From: Solicoccozyma terricola
Taxonomy: Eukaryota; Basidiomycota; Tremellomycetes; Filobasidiales; Piskurozymaceae
Assembly: GCA_001600875.1 (NCBI GenBank)
Contig: BCLD01000006.1
Span: 1-64,000, forward strand
DNA length: 64,000 nucleotides
Direction of reading: 5' to 3'
Position numbers and translations under genes: made by a program. Below, piece by piece: positions 31,621-43,941 of this stretch. Position 1 is the stretch's first letter, and every line of letters starts with the position of its first letter. A model generated the notes under the pieces. It was not told where the DNA came from, made no database searches, and saw only the letters and a program-made list of their open reading frames with translations.

Positions 31621-33180
31621 ATGGCTCCAATCAAGACCAGCGTTCTTGGATCGGGTGAGCAGAGACGTGCTTGAGCTGCCGTACCGTACCTTCTTCGTCG
31701 TCGCTTACCTCGACCTTTCAAAATGTCCAGGCATGTCCCTCCAAGTCTTCCACTACCCACTCATAGCGTCCCACCCTGACTTGTTCACTCTTCATTCCGT
31801 CCTCGAGCGATCAGCAGAGATCTCGCCATCGGGAGAAGTGACGAAATCAGTCGCTCGTGAGAGATGTGGTCCTGATGTCAAGATCTGCAAAGATTTCCAA
31901 GAGATCTTGAACGACAAGGATGTCGAGTTGGTCGTCATTGGATTACCACCTATCTTGCATTTCGATTACGCAAAGAGGTGTTTGGAAGCTGGGAAGCATG
32001 GTGAGTGGGACTCATGGGGAGCGACCGCCCCCCTATGCTTTCACGATAACGCAGCAGCTGAGAAAAGACTAAATCATCAGTTCTTATCGAAAAACCAATC
32101 ACGGTCTCTGCTACCGATGGTCGAGCTCTCATTGAATTCGCAAAACAGAAAAATCTCATCCTGTACACCTTCCAAAACAGAAGATGGGATGCTGACTTCC
32201 TCGCAGTCAAGGAAGTCTTAAAGTCAGGCAAGGTGAGTTGTGACTCTTTTCCCGACCAAAATTCAATATAGTTATTAAACCCCCCCCCCCCCCCCCCCCC
32301 CCTCGGCGTCATCCCCCATTCAGCTCGGTCAACTCAATGAATTTACTTCCCACTACGACCGCTTCAAGCCCATTGCTGCTCTACCCAACCCAGAAGTATG
32401 GAAAGAACAACCTGGACACGCAAATGACGCCATCTATAACTTGGGAGCTCATCTGATCGATCAAGCTATTGTGCTGTTCGGAAAACCGAAGGATGTTTTG
32501 GGTATCAGTTGGCCAATTCGTGGCGTACAAGGCTTGGACGATTCGGTAAATTCATTTCGTCATCCCTTCGGGAAAATCCCAAATCCCATGAACTGACACA
32601 CCGCTTCCATTCCAGTTCGTTCTTCACATGCGTTACCCTTCCACTCATCCCCTCTCCAAACCTTACCCACTCCTCGTCACACTCTCCGCTTCCATCCTCT
32701 CCCCAATGTCATCCCAACTCCGTTTCTCCATCAAGGGTGACAAGGGTTCTTTCACGAAATACGGATTGGATCCACAGGAATCCGCTATGAAGGCTTTTGA
32801 TCCAAAGGGTATGAAAGTGGGTGATGAAGGATGGGGTAAAGAGGATCAAAGTCTCTTTGGAACTTTGGAAACGGTTGCAGAGGATCATGTGACATTTACA
32901 AAGACGACGTGGGTTATTTCTTTTTGTTTGGATTAATTTTGGTTGAACGGACTCCCAGAGAAAAAGCCAGACGCTAAATTTGTACTTGTTTACCTCTCGT
33001 CGTAGCGTTCCCACTCCGAACGGTACATACCAAGTCCTCTACCAAGATCTTTACAAAGCCATCAAGGAGGGAACTGCACCATCTGATCGCCTCGTCGACC
33101 CAAGCGACTCCGTCCTCACGATCGAGGTTGTTGAGGCTGGAATGCTGAGCTCCAAGGAGGGTAGATGGGTCAGTCTATAA
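31621..33180 (+). CDS. Gfo/Idh/MocA family NAD(P)-dependent oxidoreductase
   Basis: MAPIKTSVLGSGMSLQVFHY gives a Rossmann beta-strand with GxG after the first intron is removed. Then VELVVIGLPPILHFDYAKRC and VLIEKPITVSATDGRALIEF carry the EKP motif typical of this family. NRRWDADFLAVKEVLKSGKL begins the C-terminal alpha/beta domain, and DAIYNLGAHLIDQAIVLFGK is the catalytic-domain helix (GxHxxD type). The protein ends at 33180 with KEGRWVSL. Family members oxidise or reduce sugars and cyclitols; the substrate cannot be told. An intron near 32230-32322 holds a C23 run. Convergent with the next gene. Confidence 0.88.
32280..32302. repeat. Poly(C) tract, 23 nt, in oxidoreductase intron
   Basis: C23 on the sense strand, between the gtgagt donor near 32232 and the acceptor near 32321. 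Confidence 0.95.
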
Positions 33181-33314
33181 AGAATAGACGCCCAGAGAAG
33201 AAGTGATGATGCTTGTTTTTAGAGTCATGTGTGAAAAATACTACATATCCGTCCAATTCCCGCTGGTGTGACGGACTTTTGTTTTTGTTTTTCTTGTTTC
33301 CGTCATTCTCGTCC

Positions 33315-35102
33315 TCACTTGTTGGCTCTGCTCTGGATTCGCCGCAGAGCATCAGTCGCTTCCCTCGCACCTTCTTTGAACCCCATGAGGTTTGCATGCC
33401 GCAAGGATTCGTTGAGGTATTTGACAGCTTCCACTTCATCAGAAGACATCTGTAAACGACAGGGATTTTAGGCTATGCTCATGAGAATACTATTGTGTCA
33501 GAAGTACGACTCACCTCAGCAAGAGCACCCAAATTAAACTCCGCTATCACTCTCGCTCTTCCACAGAGTACCTTGGTATCGCGAGGAGCATCATTATCAA
33601 GACCATCGCTCGCTTCATTCACGAGGGACGCGCTTCGTAATGACCATTGCCTTGCGGCGATGATATTGTCGGAGGTCGGTGGGTTGAGTAAGGTGGAGGA
33701 GAGGGTGTTCATCAGCTGAAGCGGAAGAGGGATTAGTGAGTTGCGGTTCAGATAAGCCGTTCAGGAATGACCGCTCACAGTCGCGGCTATGAATGGAGTT
33801 TGGAGCATATATCATTAGCTTGAAGCCCAATCAGCAATCAATGGCAACCCAGCTCACCTTGGCAAATATCCGAAGCAGAAGCCTTCCGACGTTTGCCGGA
33901 CGCTGCTTCAGCATCACCATCAGACGGTAAAAGCGTAGTGATTGCCTGTACATATAGCGGATTTGCCGTTCTATAGGCGAAAAAAAAACCCCCTCAGTAT
34001 CACCTCAATCCCACCATTGATCCCACCACACCTACTCATACTGTCCTCTCTTCGCATACAAGTCAGCCAGCGCCTCCATAGTTTTCCCCATCCCCTTTCT
34101 CGTCACTTTCCCCCCAATCGAACCCATAGGTTCATCACCTCGCTTATCGATCGCTTCATCCGAATCATCTGCGAATTTGAAATCTCTACCGACGACTTTG
34201 ACTTCAGAGTCTGCATCGGGTGATGATACGTTTGCAAACTTGATTATATCCTCTAACGCTCTAACGAGGTAAGTCTCCGCTAGGACATCATATTCATCTC
34301 CTGTTCGAGTCGAAAGTTGGAGTGCTAGACTACCGAGTTTTTGTGTCAATCCGATTACTCGAATCCGATCTTTATCGGTCCATTGACTCGTGCTCGTGCT
34401 CATGCTCGTACCAGCCTGAGCGCGATGTCGATCCAGAAACTCCAGAGCGTCGGATAAAACCTTGAATGATTGTGTCGCTTGACCATTACTCTCCAACAGT
34501 GCGGCAAGGGATATGGATAAGCCAGTGAGTTTGAGAAGTGGTTCGGGCTCGAATGCAGAGATTGGGAGTGTATGTGCGATCTCAAGCGTTCTGGAAGAGA
34601 ATGGGTCAGCTATATGTTGATTCAAGATCAAGGTATGTTCTGCTCACTTTCGGAAAGCAGCTTCACTCCGTACAGCATCTCCCCTATTCTTCGCTTTTAC
34701 CGCTTTTTTAAGCTCCGTCCTCACAGCATCTGGCCAAGTGTCGAAAGCGTAATACCACTCAAGGCTAAGTGAGAGTTGAGGAGTCTCCAGAGATTTCAGC
34801 ATTCACATCTGCTGCAACGACCGATCTGTTTACACCCACAGTCCGTAGATGGTCACAAACATTCCCAGTACTACCAGCCCTCCAAATAGATGTGATACCC
34901 TCAACCATCTTCGTGGCTCTGGTTGATTATTGAGGATATTGGAGCTAGGAGTGGCGTAGGATCGACGGTGTGATTGTGTTGGACCATCAAGTGGAACGAC
35001 TGAGTTCACTACGAGTCTTGGTCGGACGACAATAGCTGAGCGTGGAGGAGCCACACGTATGGCCAGTGCTCGAGTAGTCAGCCCTCTGACTGTGTGCTTC
35101 AT
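33315..35102 (-). CDS. Mitochondrial inner-membrane-type TPR protein (Mgr3-like)
   Basis: The N end MKHTVRGLTTRALAIRVAPP is basic and presequence-like. A single TM follows (HLFGGLVVLGMFVTIYGL), then LEWYYAFDTWPDAVRTELKK, TPR helices (AYP-type blocks TLEIAHTLPISAFEPEPLLK, YLVRALEDIIKF, KGMGKTMEALADLYAKRGQY) and a last exon MSSDEVEAVKYLNESLRHAN ... ATDALRRIQSRANK with the stop at 33315. The layout of presequence, TM and TPR repeats resembles Mgr3, an adaptor of the mitochondrial i-AAA protease, and related fungal TPR proteins. That specific role is inference. Five or six exons. It begins 114 bp downstream of SYO1 on the same strand, and a CACGTG lies about 80 bp upstream of its start. Confidence 0.7.
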
Positions 35103-35182
35103 GGCTGCTTGCTCTCTCTCTCTCTCTCAACCGACACCATCGCATCCGACTGAATATCCTGGACATATCATCCCAATCCAAC

Positions 35183-35188
35183 CACGTG
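35183..35188. promoter_or_regulatory. CACGTG E-box upstream of TPR gene
   Basis: CCACGTGAC about 80 bp upstream of the minus-strand start at 35102, in the short gap after SYO1. Motif evidence only. Confidence 0.35.
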
Positions 35189-35215
35189 ACACTAATTCGT
35201 CATCCCCGTCTCCTT

Positions 35216-38128
35216 TCAAGCTACACTCCGTCTATATTTGATGAATGCCACCAGGTTCTCGTATGCTTCGTCGGCTGCCATCCTCAGCTCGGGCAGTCGT
35301 CGGCGATCCACAGACTTGCACTGCAGTGAAGGGTAGGGGGGTTGTCTCGCATGAGCATTGTATCATATCTTTGTTTCCAGGAGTTGAACACTGCTCACCA
35401 TTCCCTTGATCTTCGAGACTGATCCCACGAGAATCTGCAGGAATCGACCTTGACCAAACACGGAATCGTAAGTGCTGGTCTCATCCGCATAAACGTCGAA
35501 TATCGAATTAAGAGATGCAACCGCTACTTCTGCCGAGGCCGGGGTTGCAGAGCCGACTGACTGGATGATGGAGAGGAGGAAGGCGCCGATGACCTGGAGT
35601 GAAAGGACGCGATTAGAGGGAGAATGATGATTCTCTCGGTCTTTGGTTTGAAAAAGCTCACTTGATTCTCTTCGATGGTCACTGACGGTCTCATTGCGAG
35701 GGCTCCTAGCGTGTTGATTAGCCTGGCTTTGGCTTCGTCCTCTTGTACCACAGTATATGCATCCATGATGACTTGCAGTTGATCATGCGACACCGTCTGC
35801 ATTTGCGCAAACGTACGTTAGCAGCCCGGCTTTTCCCCCCAAGGACCCCATCATTCGGTTCAACTCACCAAGACACCTGAACCGCCAACCCTGGCTACTC
35901 CCCACCAAACACCACACAGCATCTCCAAACATTCTAATCTAATCTCCTGTCCTTTCATCATCGCCACTTGCTTATTCGGCACCGTCACTCTCGCAAACTC
36001 GAATGATGAATCCCAAACATCTTGTAATCCACCAAGACGATTTGTCACCACCTCATTCCACGCTGATTGTTCCGATGAGATCCCAAGGTTGGTCGGTGCG
36101 ACAGGTGGTGGTGCCGACTCCGCAAACGAGAGTAGAAGGTTATTCAGCGATTCCAAAGCTCGAAGGTGAATAGCGGATAATAGAGCGGTTGTAGGAGGGT
36201 GTATCGCTTTCAGCTCAGTTGCGCCTTGTTCTCCTCCGACGCCTCCGACGGGTGGGAACGACAACCTGGTGGTCTTCATCGCCAACGAAGCCAGTCTTGC
36301 ACATCTTGTCCCGTCGTTCTCACCTACCATTCCTTGTCTGTTATTTATTTCCAATTCGACCAAACGATCCGGTTCTCGACCTTGTGCTATCAACATCTCT
36401 TCATCTTCATCTCCCATCTCATCATCTTCCTCTGAACCAGTTCCGATATCTTCATAATCGTCGGTATCAGATGTTGAAACGCATAAAGCAGTCATGATTT
36501 CCAGAGCTACCATCACCGTAGCTAATCTACGTTCTATCGATTCGAGTTTAAGTGAAGGAATTGAACGATGATCAGAGAGATGTTGTTGTTCCACCTTGAC
36601 CTCGGCTTCCTGTTTTATTGGTCAAACACAACTTGTTCGTCAACGACCCGGACCCCTCTCGCAACAACGAGCGCTGGACACTCACTTCCTCTTCAACGAA
36701 TCCCTCAACTTCCCTAACTACATTATCCAAATCAACATCGAGTTGTTCCCCAACAAGTTGCTCGATCCCATTCGTCAACGCCTCTTCTCCCGTCGTTCCC
36801 TCAGCCGCCTTGTTGTTGTTAACCGTTTTGATATTCCTTAGTACCCCAGCGATCAACACTTTGATCAATACCAATCTCTCTTCATCGCCTATTCTACGAA
36901 GATCATCTTTAATGGATTTTTCCGTATCGATTTCCATATCCCCACCACCACCAGAGGAAGAATCCTTGGATGGTTTTGGTGCTGAAACAGCAGATGGATG
37001 AGATGAAGTGAGGATGTTGAGTAAGGTTGATGAGATTGTAGGGTTAGATGATAATATAGTTTGAATCGGTGGATTGTCACTTGATAATGCGTAAAGGCAT
37101 TGTGCTGAATGGAAAAAAAGAAAAAAGAAGAAAAAGAAAAAAAGAAAGTAAAAAAAATCAGTCCGCGAGGTGGAATTTTCCCCGGAGGTTTGACGACTTA
37201 CCAGCAGCTACCACCACCCCTCTTGGCAAATTATCCATATTCTCCAAGAAGGCAACCAAGAATGGAATGAGATCCATTGAATTAAGAGCTTGAAGAGTGT
37301 TATTTGACGTTTCACTATAAACCAAAAACAAAAAATGGAAACCAATGTGCCTTACTGTTCAGCCTTTACGAATTCAACTAAAACCCCCCCGGGGGGGACG
37401 TGGGGACGCACCAGAGTGACCAGAATATCGATAAGATGTTCTCAGCAAGTGGGAAAATCAATCGATATGTCATTGCTTCTTGGTCTGAAGTTGGAGTTGG
37501 ACAAGATAAGAATTTTTGAATGGTTGTTGAGATCTGGTGGAATGAAAAATTGTGGTTTTCAGGATGGGTTAGAAAATGTGGTTGACCCTGAGAACGACGG
37601 GGCGGAGAATATCTTGAGGAAAGAGGAGGAAGGGGGGGGGGGGGGTGTTATCCTCCCTCCGGACTAACCTTCGGAACCAAGGCTCCTAAAGCCACCAATC
37701 CACCTTTCTCAACTACTTGACCTCCAACTTGATCCCCTACATCATCAACCAACAAATTCCTCATTGCTCCTGTAGCTTCAACCACGACGTTTTCCACTGA
37801 ATCAGTGAATCTATCTATTAGATGTGATATGATACCTGATGATAGGAAAAGACGTCGGAGATGGGGAGTGGATGAGAGGTTGGAGATTGCTGATAGAGAC
37901 CATGATCGATCGGATGGGTCTGCGGATGATAGCTGGTGGTTGGTTGGTTGGTTGGTTGGTTGGTTGGTTGGTTGGTTGGTGGGTGGGTTAGGTGAGGTCG
38001 AACCGAAGGTGACGTGTGAGCAAAATTGGGAAAAAGGAGCAAAGAGGATAACATGAAAACGACGAATACGAGGGTTATCAGTGTATGTCTCTACGATTCG
38101 CGCCGGAACAATCCAAGCCACAACCTCA

Positions 38129-38218
<90 letters not shown>

Positions 38219-38346
38219 CTCACTTTTTTAAGTATAGGTAGAACATCCTCCTCTTTGCCTTGTTCTATCTTGGAAGTATGATTATCTGGAACTCTGATTG
38301 GGTTGTGTCGCTTGCGTGTCTTATTCTTGTATTGAGATTTACCCAT
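35216..38346 (-). CDS. SYO1: SYO1/HEATR3 homologue, symportin for ribosomal proteins uL18 and uL5
   Basis: Co-imports ribosomal proteins Rpl5 and Rpl11 for 5S RNP assembly. Start MGKSQYKNKTRKRHNPIRVP at 38346. Exon 1 continues to EDVLPILKK and its GTGAGT donor. A long first intron (to about 37920) contains G87 (sense) and a (CCAA)n repeat. Exon 2 begins DPSDRSWSLSAISNLSSTPH and continues IDRFTDSVENVVVEATGAMR, the canonical HEATR3/Syo1 opening. An acidic segment YEDIGTGSEEDDEMGDEDEE (about 36420-36460) fits the Syo1 acidic loop. The C end is AADEAYENLVAFIKYRRSVA with the stop at 35216-35218. Divergent from the coiled-coil gene, with three CACGTG boxes between them. Confident at family level; middle exon borders approximate. 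Confidence 0.88.
37938..37980. repeat. (GGTT)n tetranucleotide repeat
   Basis: About ten to eleven GGTT units on the + strand, CCAA in the sense direction, in SYO1 intron 1 just upstream of its acceptor. Confidence 0.95.
38130..38216. repeat. Poly(C) tract, 87 nt, in SYO1 intron 1
   Basis: Uninterrupted C87 on the + strand. In the SYO1 sense direction it is G87, starting at the eighth nucleotide of the intron (gtgagtt then G run). It is the longest homopolymer in the window; the length may be inexact from sequencing. Confidence 0.95.
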
Positions 38347-38863
38347 GGTGGGTTGGATTTTCGAGTGTGAGGATACGAGGATGGGTGTTAGGCGGGTATG
38401 GTGTGTGTTGAATGGATGTAGTAGTGTAACAAAATGCCCGACGAAGTGATTCCATTTCACGTGTCATTGTGTTGTTTACTTTTTAGTAGTCTAGCTGCCT
38501 CTGGCCCCTCCCTCCCCTTTCACGTGTGAGTGTGCCATGCAATACATTCCCCCCCCCCCCCTCCACTCTCTTTCACGTGCAACAGCCCCCCCCTCCCCTC
38601 CCACTTCCGCCAAAACAAACCAACCCCGTAATAGCGAGATCATCACTCAACCATCCTTCTCGCACTCCCTTCAACCAACACATCCACCACAACAACAGGT
38701 CACCATCATCGACCACATCATCATCATCTTGCACACTCCGTTGGATCGTTCATAGTCATCGTCATCGTCATCCATGACTTCCATCATCTGACCCACCCCA
38801 CCTACCACACCTACCCCAACGACCACAACACCCCACACCACCGACCCACCCACCCAACACACA
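38347..38863. other. Divergent promoter SYO1 / coiled-coil gene
   Basis: 517 bp, C-rich on the + strand (C10 and C7 runs at 38549-38593) with three TTTCACGTG elements. No gene seen. Confidence 0.7.
38458..38579 (+). promoter_or_regulatory. Three TTTCACGTG E-box elements
   Basis: CACGTG cores at 38458-38463, 38521-38526 and 38574-38579, each preceded by TTT in the same orientation and spaced 63 and 53 bp. They lie 112-233 bp upstream of SYO1 and 285-400 bp upstream of the divergent gene. Candidate bHLH-factor cluster. Confidence 0.55.
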
Positions 38864-41800
38864 ATGCCAACCGCTCTAGGCCAATCCATTCCTCTCTCCA
38901 ACATCGACATAAACAATCGTCATCTCGAATCAGAAATAGACCGTTCTTTATCATTACCATTAACATTCCGTTCATCTTCATCCATTTCATCAACATCCTC
39001 TTCCTCCTCCTCCTCCTCTTCATCCTCTCCTTCTTCGAACACAATGTCTAATCACTCTTCACATCGACGACGAAGATTTGGTTTATTCCGGGATGGGAGT
39101 TCAGATGAACAAGGTTGTGATTCTATTGAATTCCCAAGAGGAGCTGTTACGAATCATCATACTGAATTCTCATTGATTGATGATCGAGATCCTTACGATA
39201 ACAATAATGATCACGATCACGATCACGATAATGAACATTCTTTATTCATTGGTGCTTCTCCAGTATCAACAAACGCTCATCACGCTTCAAAACTCACTTT
39301 GAATGCTGGAATATTCTCAAACCATCAACATCATCGTAACAACAACAACAACAAGAACGATGATATTCATGGATTGGGAAAAATGAGAGAAGAATTCGAT
39401 CCAGATAGAAGTGTAGCGAGGTTGATTAGAGAATTGGGAACCGGGGGGAATTCAATTTTTTTGGATGGAGAGGATGGAGAAGACGTTAGAAGACCGTTTG
39501 GGACGAGTATGAGTCATAATACTCGACCGACCACCTCCAACACCAACACCACCACCACCAACACCACTGGTAAAAACGACAATCACAACAACAACAACAA
39601 GAAACCTACCACAAATCAATCTACATCAAACCATCATCATCACCATGAACATCAACATCATCATCGACCACGTCAACCATCTCCACTTCGGAAATCTCCA
39701 ATCACCGCTCCTACATTTAATGATGAATCATTGATTGATGATGATACACCACGACCGAGTCGATTCGATCGTGAAAGTGTACGGATGAATAAAACAGGTA
39801 GTAGGACTGGTGGTGGTGGTGGTGGTGGTGGTAGTGGTGGTAGTATGGGTGATTTCTCTGCGTTAGCTAAACAAATGAGAGGGGAATTAGAAGCTCTTGA
39901 TGGACCGAAATCGATCGATTCGATAAGAACAACAACACAACCTAGGAAAACGTCTTTTATGAAATCGAACAACGTCGGGAAAGGGATTCCTCCAACTTCT
40001 TTTATAACTCAATCACAATCACAAGATGACAAGAAGAATAAAGAAAGGATTGGAATTCGAGTTGAATCTGGAAATCCGGGCAATTCTCAACTTGGTGGTG
40101 GTTTGAATCGACAACGTCAAAATGAAACCACACCGCGACCTCGGAAAACTGCGGCGACTACAACGACGACGATGAAAGGTTCGATGAAAGGTTCAATGGC
40201 TGATTTAACTGGTCTCACTGGAATGTTAGAGACTCCAGCTAGAGGGATGGGATATAAACAAGTTGGTAAAGATGCTGCTGCACCCGGTGATGGTGGTGAG
40301 TACCCACCCCCAACCCTCGTGAGATGAATAAGGATTTTCACACTGATTTTCGCGATTAAATAACATTCATCCTCCACAGCTTCCATTCCTACTTCACTTG
40401 CAGCTTTACAATCTCGTCTTCAAACTCTTCAATCCGAAACAACATCATCACAAAATCGTATCCGATCTCTTGAACTCGAACTTGAACGGATTCGAATCAG
40501 TGAAGCGGTGGCTATACGATCTGAGAGAGAACGAGTGAAAGAGTTGGAGAAGGAACGTGCAGCTTGGGATGAGGAAAGGATAGAGAGAGATGCGGAGGTG
40601 GGTGGTTGGAGGAGGAGAATTGGGGAGAGTGAAAGGGAGAGAGATGAATGGAAGGGAAAATGGGAAAAGGTTGTGGCGGAGAAGGAAGGTGAGTATTGTA
40701 CAGAATGATGGAAAATTGATGAGCAGGGTTTCACGTTGATGGGATTGGATTGGATTGGGTCCCGCCTCCGCCAGACCTTGAAAATCTCATCAAAGTGTTG
40801 CAAGACAAGGTTAACGCTTTAACTCGCGATTCCGACTCTGAGCTCGCAAAGATCCAGTCTCTTCGTCGACAACTTGCAGCATCGGAACACAGATCGGATC
40901 AACAGGCTACCGCAGCGAACGGGATGGTCGACCAACTGTTCGCCAAGGTTGAGGTTTTAGAAGGCGAGGTGGAGAGGTTGAAAAGAGTTGTGAATGAAGC
41001 AGTTGAGGTAAAGTTGGATGAGAGGAGGGGATTGGGTGGTGTGCCGAACGACGACAAGGTGAGTGGGAGATGGGGTACAGGTATGGAATATCGGCTGATG
41101 AACTTGTCATCCCTCAGGCCGCTCCTATCTCGCGCTCCCGTCAGTCATCTGGTAAATCGCAGTTCGATAAGGGAGTTCAAACAGCTGCCTATGATGGAGC
41201 TCGACGCGCGTCATCCTCGCCAACTCGCCACGAAGACGACGACGACGGACACTCTTCTCCAACCCCACGACAGAGCTTACCCTCCCGCCACTCGCAACGA
41301 CGTCGTCACCGCGAGAATAGCATGCATGATTCCCGATCCGATCACCCGCAAGACGATCCCGCTGCTTCGCCCTTTCCGGCTATTCGAGGCGAGGACCTTG
41401 AGAGAGACTTCTTTTCGCCTCAGAGACCGATACCAATGCCAAGACACGGCGTACGGATCGTCGACGATCTCGTGGATGAAGGATATGGCGGAGAGGAGCA
41501 CGACGACACCGCAGTGAAGGTGGCGGAACTCGACAAGGCGCTGGCGGATAGCGCTGGCCGGCTGCCACCGCAGACCGTCGTCATGAGCGTGTTGAGGGAG
41601 ATCGAGGATGATTACAAGCATTACTTGGGGTGAGTGGGTGTGCGAAAGATGGGCCGAGCTGGGGCGTAACCTGACAGCTCTGGCCCGCCTTCAGCATCTA
41701 CACCGATCTAGCCGACCAATACAAGCGAATGAGTCCCCTGTCATCGAAACGTAGTGTCCTCGCTGAACACCTCAAGGATGTGATTGACACGATGGAGACC

Positions 41801-42069
41801 AAGGTCGGTCGAGCTGTCGGGTATGGACTTGAGTGTGTGGTTCTCACGTCCCCTTCTTCCTCTTCGAACAGGCCAGCCAAGTCGCCCGTCTGACCTCTGT
41901 TCTCGAACTCAAGGACAAGACTTATCGATCTCCGATTCTCGCCGCAGCGCGAGAACACAAAGCTCGGACGAGCGTTCCAGAAACCATCCGAGCTATTCGA
42001 AAAGATCTAGGGCGAGATGCGGTGAGGACGCCGCGACCAGCAGAGAGAAAGGCTGGTGGAAGGAGATGA
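38864..42069 (+). CDS. Coiled-coil protein with Cep57-type microtubule-binding domain (Ppc89-like spindle pole body protein)
   Basis: MPTALGQSIPLSNIDINNRH opens a 480-residue low-complexity region with poly-Ser, poly-Asn, DHDHDHD and HHHHHEHQHHH stretches. Then come coiled-coil exons (LQSRLQTLQSETTSSQNRIR; RSERERVKELEKERAAWDEE; LENLIKVLQDKVNALTRDSD) and a C-terminal domain LPPQTVVMSVLREIEDDYKH, IYTDLADQYKRMSPLSSKRS, AEHLKDVIDTMETK, ASQVARLTSVLELKDKTY. This end matches the Cep57 microtubule-binding family, which in fungi is found in the Ppc89 spindle pole body scaffold. The end is at 42069 after RTPRPAERKAGGRR. Six exons. The specific orthology is inferred; the N-terminal half has no recognised domain. 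Confidence 0.72.
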
Positions 42070-42260
42070 GTGATGGTTGGCCGGCTATCGATTTTTTTCC
42101 GTCGGCTCTGCTAGAGCGTCTTGTAACTCGTAAATGTGACGATTCTTGGTCGGAGCTACTTTCATAATGACAATTCTCATACAATTGAATCCTTGTTCAC
42201 CCGTCGATGATATAACAGGACCCTCGTTCCGATAGATACAACCCCCCACACCCTCTATCA

Positions 42261-43941
42261 TCATTCAGCCTCCTCACCGAACGAATCCTCCGCCTCGCTG
42301 TGATCACGCTCTTTCTTTCTCTTCTTCGGTGTCCCAGCAGCACCTTTCTTCTTCCCGTTATCTCTTTTCACAAGATGTTCTATCGGACAATCCATATCAT
42401 CAAACTCAGTGTGTGTTGATACCGGTATCATCCGGCATTTTGGACTGTGAACGGGGTACAGACGTGGTGACCTTAGGTTTTTTGTTGCTTTTGGTGATCA
42501 GAATCGGCAATATCGACATACCATCTCGAACCATGTTGCCAGAATAAAACATGTAAATCAAACTTCAACTCGTTTGGAATCATCGCATCTAAACATATCC
42601 CAATGGGGGGGGGGGGGGAAGGAGAAGAAAAGAGAAACATCAACACCTTCCCGCTCCCTCCCTTCACCACATCTTCAACTCACCACAATGCAAATACGTA
42701 GCATCTCGACTCGCTCCTTCCTTTGTCCATCCCAACCACTTACACAACCTCCATACGTGTGTATCTACCGGGAAAACATCCCGTTGCATGCAGAACATGA
42801 GTACGCATGCTGCTGTTTTAGGACCAATGCCAGGGAGGGATTCGAGGTGTTCACGTGCGAGAGCGGTCGGGAGGAGGTGGAGGTGATCGAGGGATAGGGA
42901 TTGGGGTTGAGGGTAAGGAGGAGTGGGAGATGGAGGAGGGAGCGAGGAGAGAAGGGTTGTTTCTCGTTTGATAACGTTGGAAAGTCCGGCCTTGAGTTTG
43001 ATATCATCCTCCACTTTGATACCATCATCAATCTCCTTCTTCTTCTTCTTGACACCATCCCGTTCCATCTTCACACTCATCATCAAATTCTCTTCTCTAA
43101 CAATTTCCAAAATCTTCTTGATATTCTTACTCTTCGTGTTCGCCAACCCACCACATTTAATAGTTTCAAACAACTCCTCCTCACTCCCCAATCTCACACT
43201 TTCCCAATCAACACTACCCTTCCCTACCCCTTCTTCAACTATCCCATATTTCTTAATCAACGATTGAAAGGCTCTATTTGAATTTGAACGACTAGTAGCT
43301 GCACTTAAAACAGTACGTAATAACGCATCTAATATAGATGGAACTTCACCACATCCTGAGATCTGTAATGAAGGTGCTTCCTCTTGTCGACGTTGGGGAA
43401 TACCATGCATGCCAACGAGGAGGTCACGTATTGTTTGACATTCGGAAGGCGTTGGATGTAGGAAGGTCGGGAATGGGGATATGCCGGGAGTTTGTTTTTT
43501 GGTTCGAGGGGATGGAATGGCTCTGGGCTTTTGTGGGGTGGTGGTGGTGGCGGCGGTGGTGGCGGCGGTGGTGGTGGATCGACGTCGTTTAGTAGGTGTT
43601 TGTATCTCCTCCTTTATAATAATCTCAATCGCTTCTTCTGCACGTTCCATTTTCACCCCGCTATCTAGAACCTGCTGACCATGTGCATCAAAGTCAACCA
43701 TATCCATGTCCATCTTCTTCAGTCGTACAGAACGCTTCTTCCGTGGCACGGGAGAAGCGAGAGATGTGGATGCCGGGATGGGTTTGTGGGTTGGGATTGA
43801 CACATGCTTTGAGGATGGGAGTAGGGAGAGAAGGGACTGGGACTGGGAGCGAGTGGATGGCATTGATAGGATGGGAGGGGAGCGGTAGGATGGGTGGACG
43901 TTGGGACTCGAAGGGGGAGCAATACCGATACGCGAAGTCAT
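42261..43941 (-). CDS. HhH-GPD DNA glycosylase / AP lyase (endonuclease III-like)
   Basis: Base-excision repair enzyme. Basic, Ser/Pro-rich N-terminal region (MTSRIGIAPPSSPNVHPSYR; RKKRSVRLKK), then the glycosylase domain: ILDALLRTVLSAATSRSNSN, FETIKCGGLANTKSKNIKKI, an insert (EIDDGIKVEDDIKLKA), and LESLPGIGPKTAACVLMFCM with VFPVDTHVWRL, which holds the HhH hairpin, the catalytic Lys (GPKTA) and the GPD Asp (VDTHV). After an intron with C14 (sense), DAMIPNELKFDLHVLFWQHG joins across a second intron to SRCPKCRMIPVSTHTEFDDM then DCPIEHLV, a reduced Cys cluster where endonuclease III binds 4Fe-4S. The stop is at 42261-42263 after a lysine-rich tail. Length about 500 residues. Confidence 0.85.

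Noticed and set aside
38026..38281. Poly-proline ORFs over the C87 tract
   Set aside because: They are translations of a homopolymer inside the SYO1 intron, antisense to the gene.
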